Positions 50,186 through 59,496 are shown, counted from the stretch's first letter. The stretch is DNA of 64,000 nt from Phenylobacterium sp. (GCA_018001015.1 JAGNIV010000001.1:310001-374000), one strand, 5' to 3'. The notes: a model not told the origin generated them from the sequence alone. A program made the numbers and translations.

Positions 50186-51397
50186 CTACTTTGAAGTCGG
50201 ATCCGGCAACCCGAGCACTCGCTTGGAGATGATGTTGTTTTGAACTTCAGTCGACCCGCCCGCGATCGTTGACGACTTGATCCGCAGGTACTGCCGCCCT
50301 GCGGCGATCTCCTCCGCCGAGAAGCTCTCCCCTTCCCAGCCAAGCCCCTGCGTCCCCATCGCTTCGACGATGAGTTCGGCGGTGTCGGTATGCAGCTTCG
50401 AGGCTGCGAGCTTCATGATCGAAACTGCCGCGCTCGGCCCGCGGTCAGATCGCTCCGCCGCCGCCGACCGCTGGAGCGTCAGCGCATAGGCGTGGGCGTC
50501 CATTTGGTTTTGCACCATGCGAGTGCGGAAGTCGGAGTTCACCAGACGGCCATCGGCGCCGACGCCGATATAGGCCTTGGCGGCGCGCGTTAGATCGGCA
50601 GGATCAACGCGCGGCGGCCCGTCGGTGCCGCCTGACAGGCTGTTGCGTTCGTGCTCAAGCAGGCGCTTGCCCACGGTCCAACCGCCATTCAACGGACCGA
50701 CGAGGTTCTCCTTGGGGACCTTCACATCGGTGAAGAACGTCTCGCAGAAGGGCGAGGACCCGGCGATTAGCTTGATGGGGCGGGTCTCGACGCCGGGCGT
50801 GCGCATGTCGATCAGCACGAAGCTGATGCCCTCGTGCTTCTTCGTCGCGTCGGTGCGCACCAGGCAGAAACACCAGTCCGACCACTGCGCGCCGGAGGTC
50901 CAGATCTTCTGTCCATTGATCAGGAAGTGGTCGCCCTTGTCTTCGGCGCGCGTTTGCAGGCTGGCCAGATCGGACCCGGCGCCCGGCTCGGAATAGCCCT
51001 GACACCAACGCAGCTCGCCACGGGCGATCGGCGGGATGTGCTGCTGCTTCTGAGCGTCGGTGCCGTACTCAAGCAGGGTCGGTCCGAACATCATGATGCC
51101 CATGCCCACGATCGGATTCCATGCGCCGATCGCCGCCATCTCTTCACGAAGAATCTTGAGCTGCGCTGCGCTCAGCCCCCCTCCGCCATAGGCGACAGGC
51201 CAGGTCGGCACGCCCCAACCCTTGTCGGCCATGCGGTCCTTCCAGAGCTTGAAGTCACCTTCCACCGGCGCCGAGTTTTCAAGAGCCGCAAGGTCCGACC
51301 GCCCCACCAGAGAGGTCGGAAAGTTCTGTTGGAGCCAGCCGCGAGTTTCCAGGCGGAAGCCATCCAGTTCAGTCGAGCCGAAATCGGCCATATTCAT
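50186..51397 (-). CDS. Acyl-CoA dehydrogenase, island copy A
   Basis: The 403-residue flavoprotein shares most of its length with island copy B (56907-58115): TWPVAYGGGGLS, IPPIARGELRWCQGYSEPGAG, WTSGAQWSDWCFCLVRTDATK (in part) and the end GGSTEVQNNIISKRVLGLPD. All family motifs are intact. It would introduce a double bond in the acyl-CoA made by the synthetase encoded downstream. GGAGG lies just before the ATG at 51397; the ATG two codons later is an alternative start. Confidence 0.92.
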   Translation of the reverse strand: MNMADFGSTELDGFRLETRGWLQQNFPTSLVGRSDLAALENSAPVEGDFKLWKDRMADKGWGVPTWPVAYGGGGLSAAQLKILREEMAAIGAWNPIVGMGIMMFGPTLLEYGTDAQKQQHIPPIARGELRWCQGYSEPGAGSDLASLQTRAEDKGDHFLINGQKIWTSGAQWSDWCFCLVRTDATKKHEGISFVLIDMRTPGVETRPIKLIAGSSPFCETFFTDVKVPKENLVGPLNGGWTVGKRLLEHERNSLSGGTDGPPRVDPADLTRAAKAYIGVGADGRLVNSDFRTRMVQNQMDAHAYALTLQRSAAAERSDRGPSAAVSIMKLAASKLHTDTAELIVEAMGTQGLGWEGESFSAEEIAAGRQYLRIKSSTIAGGSTEVQNNIISKRVLGLPDPTSK

Positions 51398-51481
51398 TGT
51401 CCTCCACGCATGTCCGCTCTGGCGGCGGATTGGGGATAAGTTTCGATGTCCGGCCGCGCCCTCCGACGCGCCGCAGTCAGC

Positions 51482-52621
51482 TCATGTGATTGGCGATGCG
51501 ACCGCGTCCTCGCTTGAAGCCGCGTAGGACGGGTAGTCGATGTAACCGGCCGCCCGGCCGCCGTAGTAGGTGGCCGTATCCGGAACCGCCCACTTGGCGC
51601 CGATAGCAATGCGCTCGACGAGGTCTGGATTGGCGATGAAGGGCTGACCAAAGGCCGCGAGATCGATCAGGCCGGCCGCCAACAGCCGATCGGCCTTTTC
51701 CGCATCGAGGCTGCCCGCCAGCACGACGGCGCCTGAGAAGACCTCGCGGACTCGGCGCAGCAGCGCGTCAGTCATCACTGGCGATCCCGCGCGGGCGCCG
51801 GTGTCGCTGAGGTGGAGATAGCCGATCCTCCGCTTCGAGAGTTCCGCAAACAGCTCGAAGTAGGTCGCTTCGTTGTCCGCATAGGCAGGCGCGCCGAGCA
51901 GTTGCGCCAAGGGCGAGAGCCGGATGCCGACTCGCTCAGGCCCTACTTCACCGGCGACGGCGTCCACGACCTCCAAGGCAAAGCGTCGGCGCGCTTCGAG
52001 CGAGCCCCCGTACTGGTCAGTCCGATCATTGATCGTCGGATTGAGAAACTGTTCGATCAGGTACCCGTGAGCGCCGTGTATCTCAACGCCGTCGAACCCG
52101 GCGCGGATCGCTTGTTTGGCAGCGTGCGCGTAGTCGGCGACGACCCGAGCAATCTCCTCGGTGGTGAGGGCCCTCGGCACGCTGGGAGCCACGAAGCCGA
52201 CGCTGCCGTCGTCCCGCCACGCATAAGCGAACGTGCGCGGCCCCTCTGCAGGCCGATCAGTGGAACTGACAGGAGGCTGCTGGCCATCCTGCAGGGAGAC
52301 GTGGGAGACGCGACCGACATGCCAGATCTGGGCGTAAATGCGCCCCCCCGCATCGTGGACGGCGGACGTCACCCCTCGCCAGCCTTCGATCTGCCGCTCG
52401 GTGTAGAGTCCGGGCAAGAACGCGTATCCGACAGCTTCGCGCGAGATCGGCGCCCCCTCGCTGATGATCAACCCAGCCGTCGCTCGCTGTTGGTAGTAGA
52501 TCGCCGTCAGATCGTCAGCGACCTCAGTCGGCGCTCGCGACCGGGTCATCGGCGCCATGACGATGCGGTTCGGCAGCTGCAGACCGGCAAGGTCGAAGGT
52601 CTCGAACAGGCTCATCATCAC
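51482..52621 (-). CDS. Old-yellow-enzyme-family NADH:flavin oxidoreductase
   Basis: The 379-residue FMN enzyme has the OYE barrel: NRIVMAPMTRSRA at the start, QIWHVGRVSH, the catalytic His pair and Tyr region in FDGVEIHGAHGYLIEQFL, and the YGGSLEARRRFALEV loop. It would reduce an activated C=C bond of an enone or enoate. It is the first gene of a minus-strand series leading to the dehydrogenase and synthetase, and it has a copy of the 41-bp bipartite element 96 nt upstream. Confidence 0.9.
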   Translation of the reverse strand: MMMSLFETFDLAGLQLPNRIVMAPMTRSRAPTEVADDLTAIYYQQRATAGLIISEGAPISREAVGYAFLPGLYTERQIEGWRGVTSAVHDAGGRIYAQIWHVGRVSHVSLQDGQQPPVSSTDRPAEGPRTFAYAWRDDGSVGFVAPSVPRALTTEEIARVVADYAHAAKQAIRAGFDGVEIHGAHGYLIEQFLNPTINDRTDQYGGSLEARRRFALEVVDAVAGEVGPERVGIRLSPLAQLLGAPAYADNEATYFELFAELSKRRIGYLHLSDTGARAGSPVMTDALLRRVREVFSGAVVLAGSLDAEKADRLLAAGLIDLAAFGQPFIANPDLVERIAIGAKWAVPDTATYYGGRAAGYIDYPSYAASSEDAVASPIT

Positions 52622-52716
52622 CTCAGCGGGTCAGGCGTCGGCACGCTGCTTTGCGAAGCGCGAACCGGGACGCCGACACAGATCCTCGAATCGAGATGCA
52701 ACCACACGCCACGCAG

Positions 52717-52757
52717 TTACGATGCCGTGATGCTATCAAACCGAAACGTAAAATCAA
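52717..52757 (-). promoter_or_regulatory. 41-bp bipartite element, copy 1
   Basis: Read on the minus strand it is TTGATTTTACG, 24 nt, TCGTAA. It is identical in both conserved blocks and spacing to copies at 54304 and 55726, and points toward the OYE gene whose start is 96 nt downstream. The outer halves form an imperfect inverted repeat (TTACG / CGTAA). Confidence 0.75.
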
Positions 52758-52883
52758 GCCGGTGTCGCTGCGATGGCCGATTTGCGCTCGGCGTCGACTA
52801 TTGAGGTTTGGATCGGTTAGGTCCCCGCCAAGACATAGGCGTGCTTGGCGCTTCCAGGAGGGCCTTGCGGAACCAAGTTTCGC

Positions 52884-54137
52884 CTAGATGGCGCGAAGTC
52901 CCAGCCGGAGGACGTCGGTTGTTTCGGCTGCGACGAGCGCGAAGTCGTCATGGGTTTGCTTTGCGAAGTCCTTCCAGAGCCATGCCGCCGCGCCGGGCGT
53001 AATCTGCTTGAAGAGTTCCAAATCGATGTCCCTCATGGAACGCTCGTGCTTCGCCGCACGGTAGAGGGCGGTGTATTCTTGATTGCGCCGCCGAAGGCGC
53101 TCCGCCGCGCGCACCTGCTCGCTCGCCGGGAGGGCTCCTACGGCGCTGCCGTAGCGAAGTGGTTGCAATTCCTTGTGCTGCTGCGCCATGGCGTTGCTTC
53201 GTAGGAGCCCGACGATCTGTTCCTGTGCGGTCGCCCCCTGCTCCAGGGCGCACGTCATGATGTACCCGTAGATGCGGTCGGCTCGAGCAAAGCATTCGGC
53301 GACGAGCGTCTGCTTATCTCCGACATACTTGTAGAGCCGCGCCTTGGTCGTGCCGAGCGTTGTCGCGATCTCATCCAGGGACGTCGAATCGACGCCGCGG
53401 CAGGTGAACATCCGAGACGCCATATTGAGGATCGTCTCGCGCTTGACCTTGGCGATGGCGTCCTGATCGAACCCATCGCTTGCACGCACCAGCAGCGGCG
53501 ACAGGTCCACGGGGGCCGGATCGCAGGCTTGGTCCCGGTCGGCCGCCCCGCCATTGGCGATCAGATCCAGGAGCGCCTTCACCACCCGCGGGCGGTCCTC
53601 CGCTGATGTCGCCGTCCAGGCGCTTGGCAACGGAATCCAGTGAACGAGGCTGATGATTGTTCTCGCAACAGTCTGCGCATGGCAGGGGCGCAGCTCACCT
53701 GATCGCGCCCCCTCCTCAAGCAATCCTGCAAGCTTGGCGACGGTGTCGTCGTATCGCCTCAGCACCACAGCGTGATGAGCGTCGCTGAGCAGCCCGTACT
53801 CGTTCAACGCCGCGAGTTGCGGCTGAGCGGGGTCCAAACATCGTGAAATGAAGCTCTTCACCACGTCCAACCTCCCGCCCCCTTCATCAAAGGCCGCGGC
53901 CAACCGAGCCGCCAAAAGCTCGCAGGAGCGCTCATAGGTCTGGAAGATCAGATCTTCGAGATCGACAAAGTAGTAGTAGAGCGCGTTGCGCGTGACCCCC
54001 AGCTCACCGGCAAGATCCTGCAAGGTGGATTGAGAAACGCCGTGCGCGTTCAGCAGGCGAGAGGCTTCATCAAGCACCTCTTCGCGTCGCGCTCTGGCTT
54101 TAGGGGCCCGTCGAAGAGCTTGCGTATTTTCAGTCAT
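52884..54137 (-). CDS. Tandem TetR-family regulator (second of three)
   Basis: The 417-residue protein contains two TetR units. The first helix-turn-helix is at about 38-58 (TLQDLAGELGVTRNALYYYF) and the second at about 253-271 (SLDEIATTLGTTKARLYKYV). It is clearly paralogous to the third tandem protein at 58236-59480. It is divergent from the ferredoxin reductase gene, and two copies of the bipartite element flank it, making it the leading candidate to bind that element. A GTTCGAAC box lies 21 nt before its start. Confidence 0.88.
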   Translation of the reverse strand: MTENTQALRRAPKARARREEVLDEASRLLNAHGVSQSTLQDLAGELGVTRNALYYYFVDLEDLIFQTYERSCELLAARLAAAFDEGGGRLDVVKSFISRCLDPAQPQLAALNEYGLLSDAHHAVVLRRYDDTVAKLAGLLEEGARSGELRPCHAQTVARTIISLVHWIPLPSAWTATSAEDRPRVVKALLDLIANGGAADRDQACDPAPVDLSPLLVRASDGFDQDAIAKVKRETILNMASRMFTCRGVDSTSLDEIATTLGTTKARLYKYVGDKQTLVAECFARADRIYGYIMTCALEQGATAQEQIVGLLRSNAMAQQHKELQPLRYGSAVGALPASEQVRAAERLRRRNQEYTALYRAAKHERSMRDIDLELFKQITPGAAAWLWKDFAKQTHDDFALVAAETTDVLRLGLRAI

Positions 54138-54157
54138 ATCTGCGTGGCTAGGCCTCG

Positions 54158-54165
54158 GTTCGAAC
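54158..54165. promoter_or_regulatory. GTTCGAAC box at the tandem tetR promoter
   Basis: A perfect 8-bp palindrome 21 nt upstream of the regulator start at 54137, suited to autorepression or cross-control by another TetR protein. Confidence 0.4.
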
Positions 54166-54303
54166 CCAGAATTGGCGTCGAACAGGCGTTGCTCTCAATC
54201 TAACCGTCATTGCAGCTTGGTGGCTACCCCGCCCGAGGCGAGATCGGCTCGCGCGCGCACGCGCTGCGCAAAATTCACGAACAGGGCGATGACGGCATGC
54301 CGA

Positions 54304-54344
54304 TTGATTTTACGAATACGTTGGATATCAGTACCCATTCGTAA
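54304..54344 (+). promoter_or_regulatory. 41-bp bipartite element, copy 2
   Basis: TTGATTTTACG at 54304-54314, 24 nt, TCGTAA at 54339-54344, and TTT after it. It points toward the ferredoxin reductase gene, 117 nt from its ATG. Confidence 0.75.
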
Positions 54345-54460
54345 TTTGAGTCCCACGGCTTGAGTTGAGCCATGCAGGCGTCGTGATCGTGGTTCGAGGC
54401 GCAATCCTGCCCCCGAACTGAACGGCGCCTCGATTTGGGTCCGTCTTGGGGGAGTCCTTC

Positions 54461-55693
54461 ATGTCTTTCAGTCCGTCGGCTCGCATCGTCATCCTTGGCG
54501 CTGGCCATGCGGGGGGCGCCTGCGCGGCGCTGCTCCGCCAGTACGGACACGAAGGCACGATTTCCCTCGTCGGCGATGAGCCCATCCCGCCCTACCAACG
54601 TCCTCCTCTGTCCAAGGCCTGGCTGAAGGGCGAAGCCGATGCAGAGAGCCTGGCCCTCCGGCCCCTGTCTTTCTACGCCGACAACGACATCCAGTTTCAT
54701 CCGAACACGCGCGCTGTGCGGATCCACCGCGCCGACCAATTGGTCGACTGTGCGGATGGTTGGGTGATCCCCTACGACGTCTTGATCCTGGCGACCGGCG
54801 CGCGGGCGTTGCCGCTACCGATCGCGGGGTCGAATCTCGCGGGCGTATTGTCCCTGCGCACCGCGGCTGACGCCGAGGCGCTGAAGGCGGCGCTCGGCCC
54901 CGGCAAGACGCTGGCGGTGATCGGCGGCGGTTACATCGGACTGGAAGTCGCCGCCTCCGGCCGCGCCCTGGGGGCAGAGGTCGTCATCATCGAACGCGAG
55001 ACGCGCGTCTTGGCGCGTGTCGCCTGCCCCGCCCTCTCCGAGTTCTTCTCCGACTATCATGAGGCGAAGGGGGTGCGGTTCGAACTTGGCTGTGGCGTCA
55101 CCGCATTTCAGGGCGAGCATGGGCACGTTACCGACGTGGTTTTGTCCAACGGCCAAGTCTTGGCTTGCGACGCGGTCGTGGTTGGAATTGGGGCTGCGCC
55201 GAATGACGAACTCGCCGTCGAGGCGGGTTTGAACTGCACGCGCGGAATTGTGGTCGACCTCGCCGCTCGGACGTCCGATCCGAATATCTACGCCATCGGC
55301 GACGTCACGCATCGGCCGCTGCCGATCTATGACCGCATGTTTCGACTCGAGAGCGTCCCGAATGCGTTGGAGCAAGCCAAGCAAGCGGCCGCGGACATCA
55401 TCGGACGCCCTACGCCCCAGATGGAAGTCCCGTGGCAGTGGTCGGATCAATACGACCTCAAGCTACAGATCGCTGGCTATCCGTTCGACGTCGACGAGAT
55501 CCTGATCCGAGGAGATCCGAAGACCGCAAAGTTCGCCGTGTTCCACCTTCACGGAGGACAGGTCCAAGCGGTCGAGGCGATCAACGCGCCGGCGGAGTTC
55601 ATGATGGGCAAGACCCTGATCGGGAACCGCCGCGCGGTCGACAAGGCGAAACTTGTCGACCTCTCCGTATCGATGAAGGAGGTGGCGATCTAA
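54461..55693 (+). CDS. FAD-dependent ferredoxin reductase
   Basis: The 410-residue flavoprotein resembles putidaredoxin and rubredoxin reductases. The FAD loop GAGHAG is at 13-18, the NADH loop VIGGGYIGLEVAASG near 155, and the second FAD motif IYAIGDVTHRP near 285, with a C-terminal reductase domain after it. It would pass electrons from NADH to the [2Fe-2S] ferredoxin encoded at 62413 for the P450. The ATG at 54461 has GGGGGAG upstream. Confidence 0.9.
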   Translation: MSFSPSARIVILGAGHAGGACAALLRQYGHEGTISLVGDEPIPPYQRPPLSKAWLKGEADAESLALRPLSFYADNDIQFHPNTRAVRIHRADQLVDCADGWVIPYDVLILATGARALPLPIAGSNLAGVLSLRTAADAEALKAALGPGKTLAVIGGGYIGLEVAASGRALGAEVVIIERETRVLARVACPALSEFFSDYHEAKGVRFELGCGVTAFQGEHGHVTDVVLSNGQVLACDAVVVGIGAAPNDELAVEAGLNCTRGIVVDLAARTSDPNIYAIGDVTHRPLPIYDRMFRLESVPNALEQAKQAAADIIGRPTPQMEVPWQWSDQYDLKLQIAGYPFDVDEILIRGDPKTAKFAVFHLHGGQVQAVEAINAPAEFMMGKTLIGNRRAVDKAKLVDLSVSMKEVAI

Positions 55694-55725
55694 GGTTGCG
55701 GGTCGCCACCGGATTTGCAACGCAA

Positions 55726-55766
55726 TTGATTTTACGACTTGGTATTGCCCTGCCACGTTCTCGTAA
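55726..55766 (+). promoter_or_regulatory. 41-bp bipartite element, copy 3
   Basis: TTGATTTTACG at 55726-55736, 24 nt, TCGTAA at 55761-55766, followed by TTT as in copy 2. It lies 33 nt after the reductase stop and 88 nt before the SDR start, toward which it points. The 24-nt middle differs from the other copies. Confidence 0.75.
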
Positions 55767-55854
55767 TTTACATCCTCAAGGCAGCGAACCTGAGGCGGCC
55801 ACCGGGGCCAAGCTGACCAGGGACTTGCCAGAAACATTAGGGAGCTAAACGGAC

Positions 55855-56730
55855 ATGGGTCTTCTTGACGGGAAGGTCGCCATCATCACTGGCGCGGGCA
55901 ATGGTCTTGGCGAAGCTTATGCGAAGCTGTTCGCGAAAGAAGGCGCAGCGGTCGTCGTCAACGACCTTGGCGGGCCGCGCGACGGCTCGGGCTCTGACAC
56001 CTCGGCGGCCCAGAAGGTGGTGGATGCAATCACAGCCGCCGGCGGCAAGGCCGTCGCCAACGGGGACGACGTCTCCACTATGGCCGGCGGCGAGAACATC
56101 CTGAAGACCGCCCTGGATAATTTCGGCCAGGTGGACATCCTGGTCTGCAACGCCGGCATCCTGCGGGACAAGAGCTTCGCCAACACCAGCGAGCAGGACT
56201 GGGACCTGGTGGTGAAGGTCCACCTGAAGGGCACCTATTGCTGCACCATGCCGGTGTGGAAGTGGCTGAAGGACAACGGCAAGCCGGGGACGATCATCAT
56301 GACGTCCTCGACCTCGGGCCTCTACGGCAACTTCGGCCAGTCGAACTACGGGGCGGCCAAGGCCGGCATCTACGGCTTCATGCGCGTGCTCTCGATCGAA
56401 GGGCGCAAGTACGGCATCCGCGTCATGGGCCTGGCGCCCGGCGCCTATACCCGGATGACGTCCGATCTCCCGAGCCAGCGGGATCGCGAGCCCGATCCCA
56501 TGGCCCTGCCGGAGAACGTCGCGCCCGGCGTGCTCTACATGGCCTCCGACCTCGCGGCCGATCACACCGGCAAGGTGCTGGGCGTCTCGTCCCGCGGCGT
56601 GCGCGAGATCCGCATGATGCAGACGGACGGCTTCAACCCTAATCGGCCGTACACCGCGCAGGACGTGGCCGACCACGCTGGCGAAGTCTTCTTCCAAGAC
56701 CTCGAGGAGCGAACCTCCAAGTCCGCTTAG
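55855..56730 (+). CDS. SDR, hydroxyacyl-CoA dehydrogenase type
   Basis: The 291-residue SDR resembles the dehydrogenase unit of peroxisomal multifunctional enzyme 2 and its bacterial relatives: cofactor loop TGAGNGLGEAYA, the insert VVVNDLGGPRDGSG, NAGILRDKSF and the YGAAKAG active site. These enzymes oxidise 3-hydroxyacyl-CoAs, so it would act after hydration of the enoyl-CoA in the pathway. The strong ribosome binding site is TTAGGGAG. Confidence 0.9.
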   Translation: MGLLDGKVAIITGAGNGLGEAYAKLFAKEGAAVVVNDLGGPRDGSGSDTSAAQKVVDAITAAGGKAVANGDDVSTMAGGENILKTALDNFGQVDILVCNAGILRDKSFANTSEQDWDLVVKVHLKGTYCCTMPVWKWLKDNGKPGTIIMTSSTSGLYGNFGQSNYGAAKAGIYGFMRVLSIEGRKYGIRVMGLAPGAYTRMTSDLPSQRDREPDPMALPENVAPGVLYMASDLAADHTGKVLGVSSRGVREIRMMQTDGFNPNRPYTAQDVADHAGEVFFQDLEERTSKSA

Positions 56731-56739
56731 CCTGACGCT

Positions 56740-56778
56740 GTCCCGCCACGGAGGCTGCGTGGACCTCCATGGCGGGAC
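56740..56778 (+). terminator. Hairpin after the SDR gene
   Basis: GTCCCGCCACGGAGG pairs with CCTCCATGGCGGGAC in a 15-bp stem with one mismatch and a 9-nt loop, 9 nt past the stop codon. No U tract follows, so the downstream dehydrogenase may still be partly co-transcribed. Confidence 0.55.
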
Positions 56779-56906
56779 TAACTGAACCTCGACGTCGCCC
56801 CAACGCGTGTTGGATGCGGCGTCCGCGCCCTTGGTGGACGCGATCCTGATGGACCGCATTTGCAGACTGAGCGCCGCGGCGCTGCAGCCCTTCTCCGGAG
56901 ATAGCG

Positions 56907-58115
56907 ATGAGCAACCTTTCGACAGCAGACCTAGACGCCTTCCGCGCGGAAGCGCGAAGCTGGCTCGCCGAAAACTTTCCGCCGTCGCTCAAGGGGCGCA
57001 ACGATGCGGGCAGCGAGGCCCCGGTGGTCTGGGAAGGCGATGCGGCGCTTTGGAAGCAACGCGTCGCCGATCGTGGTTGGGGAGTCCCGACCTGGCCCGT
57101 CGCCTATGGCGGCGGCGGACTCTCGTTCAAGCAGTCCCAGGTCCTGCGAGAGGAAATGTCGGCGATCGGCGCTTGGAATCCGATCGGCGGCATGGGCGTG
57201 ATGATGTTCGGCCCGACCCTGCTTGAGTACGGCACCGAAGCCCAGAAGCTCCAACACATCCCGCCGATCGCCCGCGGTGAGCTGCGTTGGTGTCAGGGCT
57301 ATTCCGAGCCTGGCGCAGGATCCGATCTGGCCAGCTTGCAGACACGCGCCGAAGACAAGGGTGACCACTTCCTAGTCAATGGACAGAAGATTTGGACTTC
57401 GGGCGCCCATTGGTCGGACTGGTGCTTCTGCCTGGTGCGCACCGACGCAACGAAGAAGCACGAGGGCATCAGCTTCGTGTTGATCGATATGCGCACACCT
57501 GGCGTCGAGACCCGTCCCATCAAGTTGATTTCGGGTGTGTCACCCTTCTGCGAGACGTTCTTCACAGACGTGCAGGTGCCGAAGGAAAATCTCGTCGGAC
57601 CCGTCAATGGAGGATGGACCGTCGGCAAGCGGCTCCTCCAGCACGAGCGCAACGGTCTCTCCGGCGGTTCGGGTGGTCCCTCCCGCGTCGATCCAGCCAA
57701 GCTTGTCGAAGTCGCCAAGGCGTATTTCGGGCTCGATGCAGACGGACGTCTGGCTGACGCCGATTTCCGAACTCGCTTGATCCACAACAACGTCGACGCT
57801 CACGCCTACGCCCTGACCCTTCGGCGGATCGCCGACGAAGGGAAGACCGCGAACGGCCCGAGCACCACCACGTCGATCCTGAAGAATGTCTCTGCGAAGC
57901 TCGTGACGGAGTCTGCGGAGATGATGGTCGAAGCCATGGGTCAAGGTGGCGTCGGCTGGGAGGGCGACGCTTTCAGCGAGGCCGAGCTTGCGGCCGGCCG
58001 CAACTATCTGGGCGTGAAGGCGCACGCCATCGCGGGCGGCTCCACCGAGGTCCAAAACAACATCATCTCCAAGCGGATTCTCGGTCTCCCCGATAGCAAC
58101 CGCCACACGTACTGA
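56907..58115 (+). CDS. Acyl-CoA dehydrogenase, island copy B
   Basis: The 402-residue flavoprotein is a paralogue of the 50186-51397 enzyme; the two align almost without gaps and share long identical stretches (HIPPIARGELRWCQGYSEPG, RTDATKKHEGISFVLIDMRT in part). Differences cluster in the last 120 residues, which may reflect different acyl chains. A good start ATG at 56907 follows GGAGA. It is 120 nt upstream of a tandem tetR gene. Confidence 0.92.
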   Translation: MSNLSTADLDAFRAEARSWLAENFPPSLKGRNDAGSEAPVVWEGDAALWKQRVADRGWGVPTWPVAYGGGGLSFKQSQVLREEMSAIGAWNPIGGMGVMMFGPTLLEYGTEAQKLQHIPPIARGELRWCQGYSEPGAGSDLASLQTRAEDKGDHFLVNGQKIWTSGAHWSDWCFCLVRTDATKKHEGISFVLIDMRTPGVETRPIKLISGVSPFCETFFTDVQVPKENLVGPVNGGWTVGKRLLQHERNGLSGGSGGPSRVDPAKLVEVAKAYFGLDADGRLADADFRTRLIHNNVDAHAYALTLRRIADEGKTANGPSTTTSILKNVSAKLVTESAEMMVEAMGQGGVGWEGDAFSEAELAAGRNYLGVKAHAIAGGSTEVQNNIISKRILGLPDSNRHTY

Positions 58116-58235
58116 TCACCTGATCGCCGGGTGTCTCGCTTCGGCGGGACGCCCTGGCGCCAGGTTCCTCGGTCGTGCCCGCGGGCGCGTCGAGCCGCAA
58201 ACGTCGGCCGCAAGGCGCCACATCCTGGCCAGGAC

Positions 58236-59480
58236 ATGACACGTTCTCCACCAGTCACCGACGCCTCTACATCGACACGGCATGACCAACTGCTCGATGT
58301 CGCGGCCCGTCAGTTGAACGCTCGCGGCATGTCTCAAAGGACGCTGGCGGACCTCGCCGGCAGTCTCGGCTTCACCCGGAACGCCCTCTATCACTATGTG
58401 AAGGACTTCGAAGACCTGCTGAGCCAGGTCTATCGCCGCTCCTGCATTCTGCTCGGCGAACGCCTCGACGAAGCGATGTCGCAACGTGACCCGTCAGACA
58501 TCTTGCGCGCTTTCGTCAGCACCGCGCTCGATGGCAAGCGCGCCGAGATCGCGGCGCTGAACGAGTACGGGCTCTTGCGTCCAGACGCCCGCGCCGAGGT
58601 GACGACACTCTATCGAGGGATCGAAGGGCGCCTTGCCGCTGTCATCGCCGACGGTGTCGACGCCCGGACGTTTCGCCCCTGTGACCCCGCGCTTGTCGCC
58701 CGCACCATTCTCAGCATCGTCTACTGGGTGCCGCTGGGCACGCGGCGTGGGCTCAGCATGGGCCCCGACGAACGCGCCGACGCGGCTGATCTGCTGAACA
58801 CCTTGCTCAACACAGGTTGGGCGGCCGACCGCCACGCCGCGATCGATCCCCCCACCATCGATCTCTCGCCCCTGGTCGTCAGCACGACCGATGGATTCGA
58901 TCAAGCTGCGCTCTACGAAATGAAGCGCGAGTCGATCCTCTCGTGCGCCAGCCGGATGTTCAACGCCAGCGGAGTCGACACCACCTCACTCGACGAACTG
59001 GCGCGCGTGCTCGGCACCACCAAACCCAGGCTGTACAGATACGTCGGCGACAAGGCGACCTTGGTTGAAGAGTGCTTCGCACGCGCAGACCGGATCAACC
59101 GGTTCCTGCGGCAAGCCGCCCGGGAGTTGCCGTGTACGCCGATGGAGCGTGTGGTCGCCTTGCTTCGCACGTCGACGACCATCCGCCTGGGCGGCATCTT
59201 GGAGCCTATGCGCTACGCGTTCACGGACGATGTCCGCGAGCGTATCGCCCCCGACCTCGTCAGGCGGCGGATGAAGCAGATGGTGGAATCGACCAGCCAG
59301 CTCTTCGCCGAAGGCCAGGCCGAGCACATCATCCGGCCGTTCGATGTCGAGAGGCTGAGGTTCCTCAACCTGACCGCTGTGGGCGGCATCGCCCGCCCCG
59401 ACCCCGACGACGCCGCCCAGATCGCGTCGGACGCGGCGGGAATGGTCGAGGTCATGCGGATTGGCCTGGCCGCGCTCTAG
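58236..59480 (+). CDS. Tandem TetR-family regulator (third of three)
   Basis: The 414-residue protein contains two TetR units, with helix-turn-helix segments at about 35-55 (TLADLAGSLGFTRNALYHYV) and about 250-270 (SLDELARVLGTTKPRLYRYV). It closely parallels the 52884-54137 regulator over its full length, including the linker DLSPLVVSTTDGFDQAALYE. The ATG at 58236 begins the homology, with AGGA upstream. It follows acyl-CoA dehydrogenase copy B on the same strand and may regulate it. Confidence 0.87.
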   Translation: MTRSPPVTDASTSTRHDQLLDVAARQLNARGMSQRTLADLAGSLGFTRNALYHYVKDFEDLLSQVYRRSCILLGERLDEAMSQRDPSDILRAFVSTALDGKRAEIAALNEYGLLRPDARAEVTTLYRGIEGRLAAVIADGVDARTFRPCDPALVARTILSIVYWVPLGTRRGLSMGPDERADAADLLNTLLNTGWAADRHAAIDPPTIDLSPLVVSTTDGFDQAALYEMKRESILSCASRMFNASGVDTTSLDELARVLGTTKPRLYRYVGDKATLVEECFARADRINRFLRQAARELPCTPMERVVALLRTSTTIRLGGILEPMRYAFTDDVRERIAPDLVRRRMKQMVESTSQLFAEGQAEHIIRPFDVERLRFLNLTAVGGIARPDPDDAAQIASDAAGMVEVMRIGLAAL

Positions 59481-59496
59481 GGGGAAGCCCCGGAGA

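Larger units (their letters stand above)
54138..54460. promoter_or_regulatory. Divergent promoter region, tandem tetR / ferredoxin reductase
   Basis: This 323-nt region between two divergent genes carries a GTTCGAAC box at 54158-54165 near the regulator start and the 41-bp bipartite element at 54304-54344 on the reductase side. I see no small gene in it. Confidence 0.65.

Noticed and set aside
54304..54344. Reading TTGATT of the bipartite element as a -35 promoter box
   Set aside because: No -10-like sequence lies 16-18 nt downstream in all three copies, and the conserved second block is at a spacing too long for a sigma-70 promoter.
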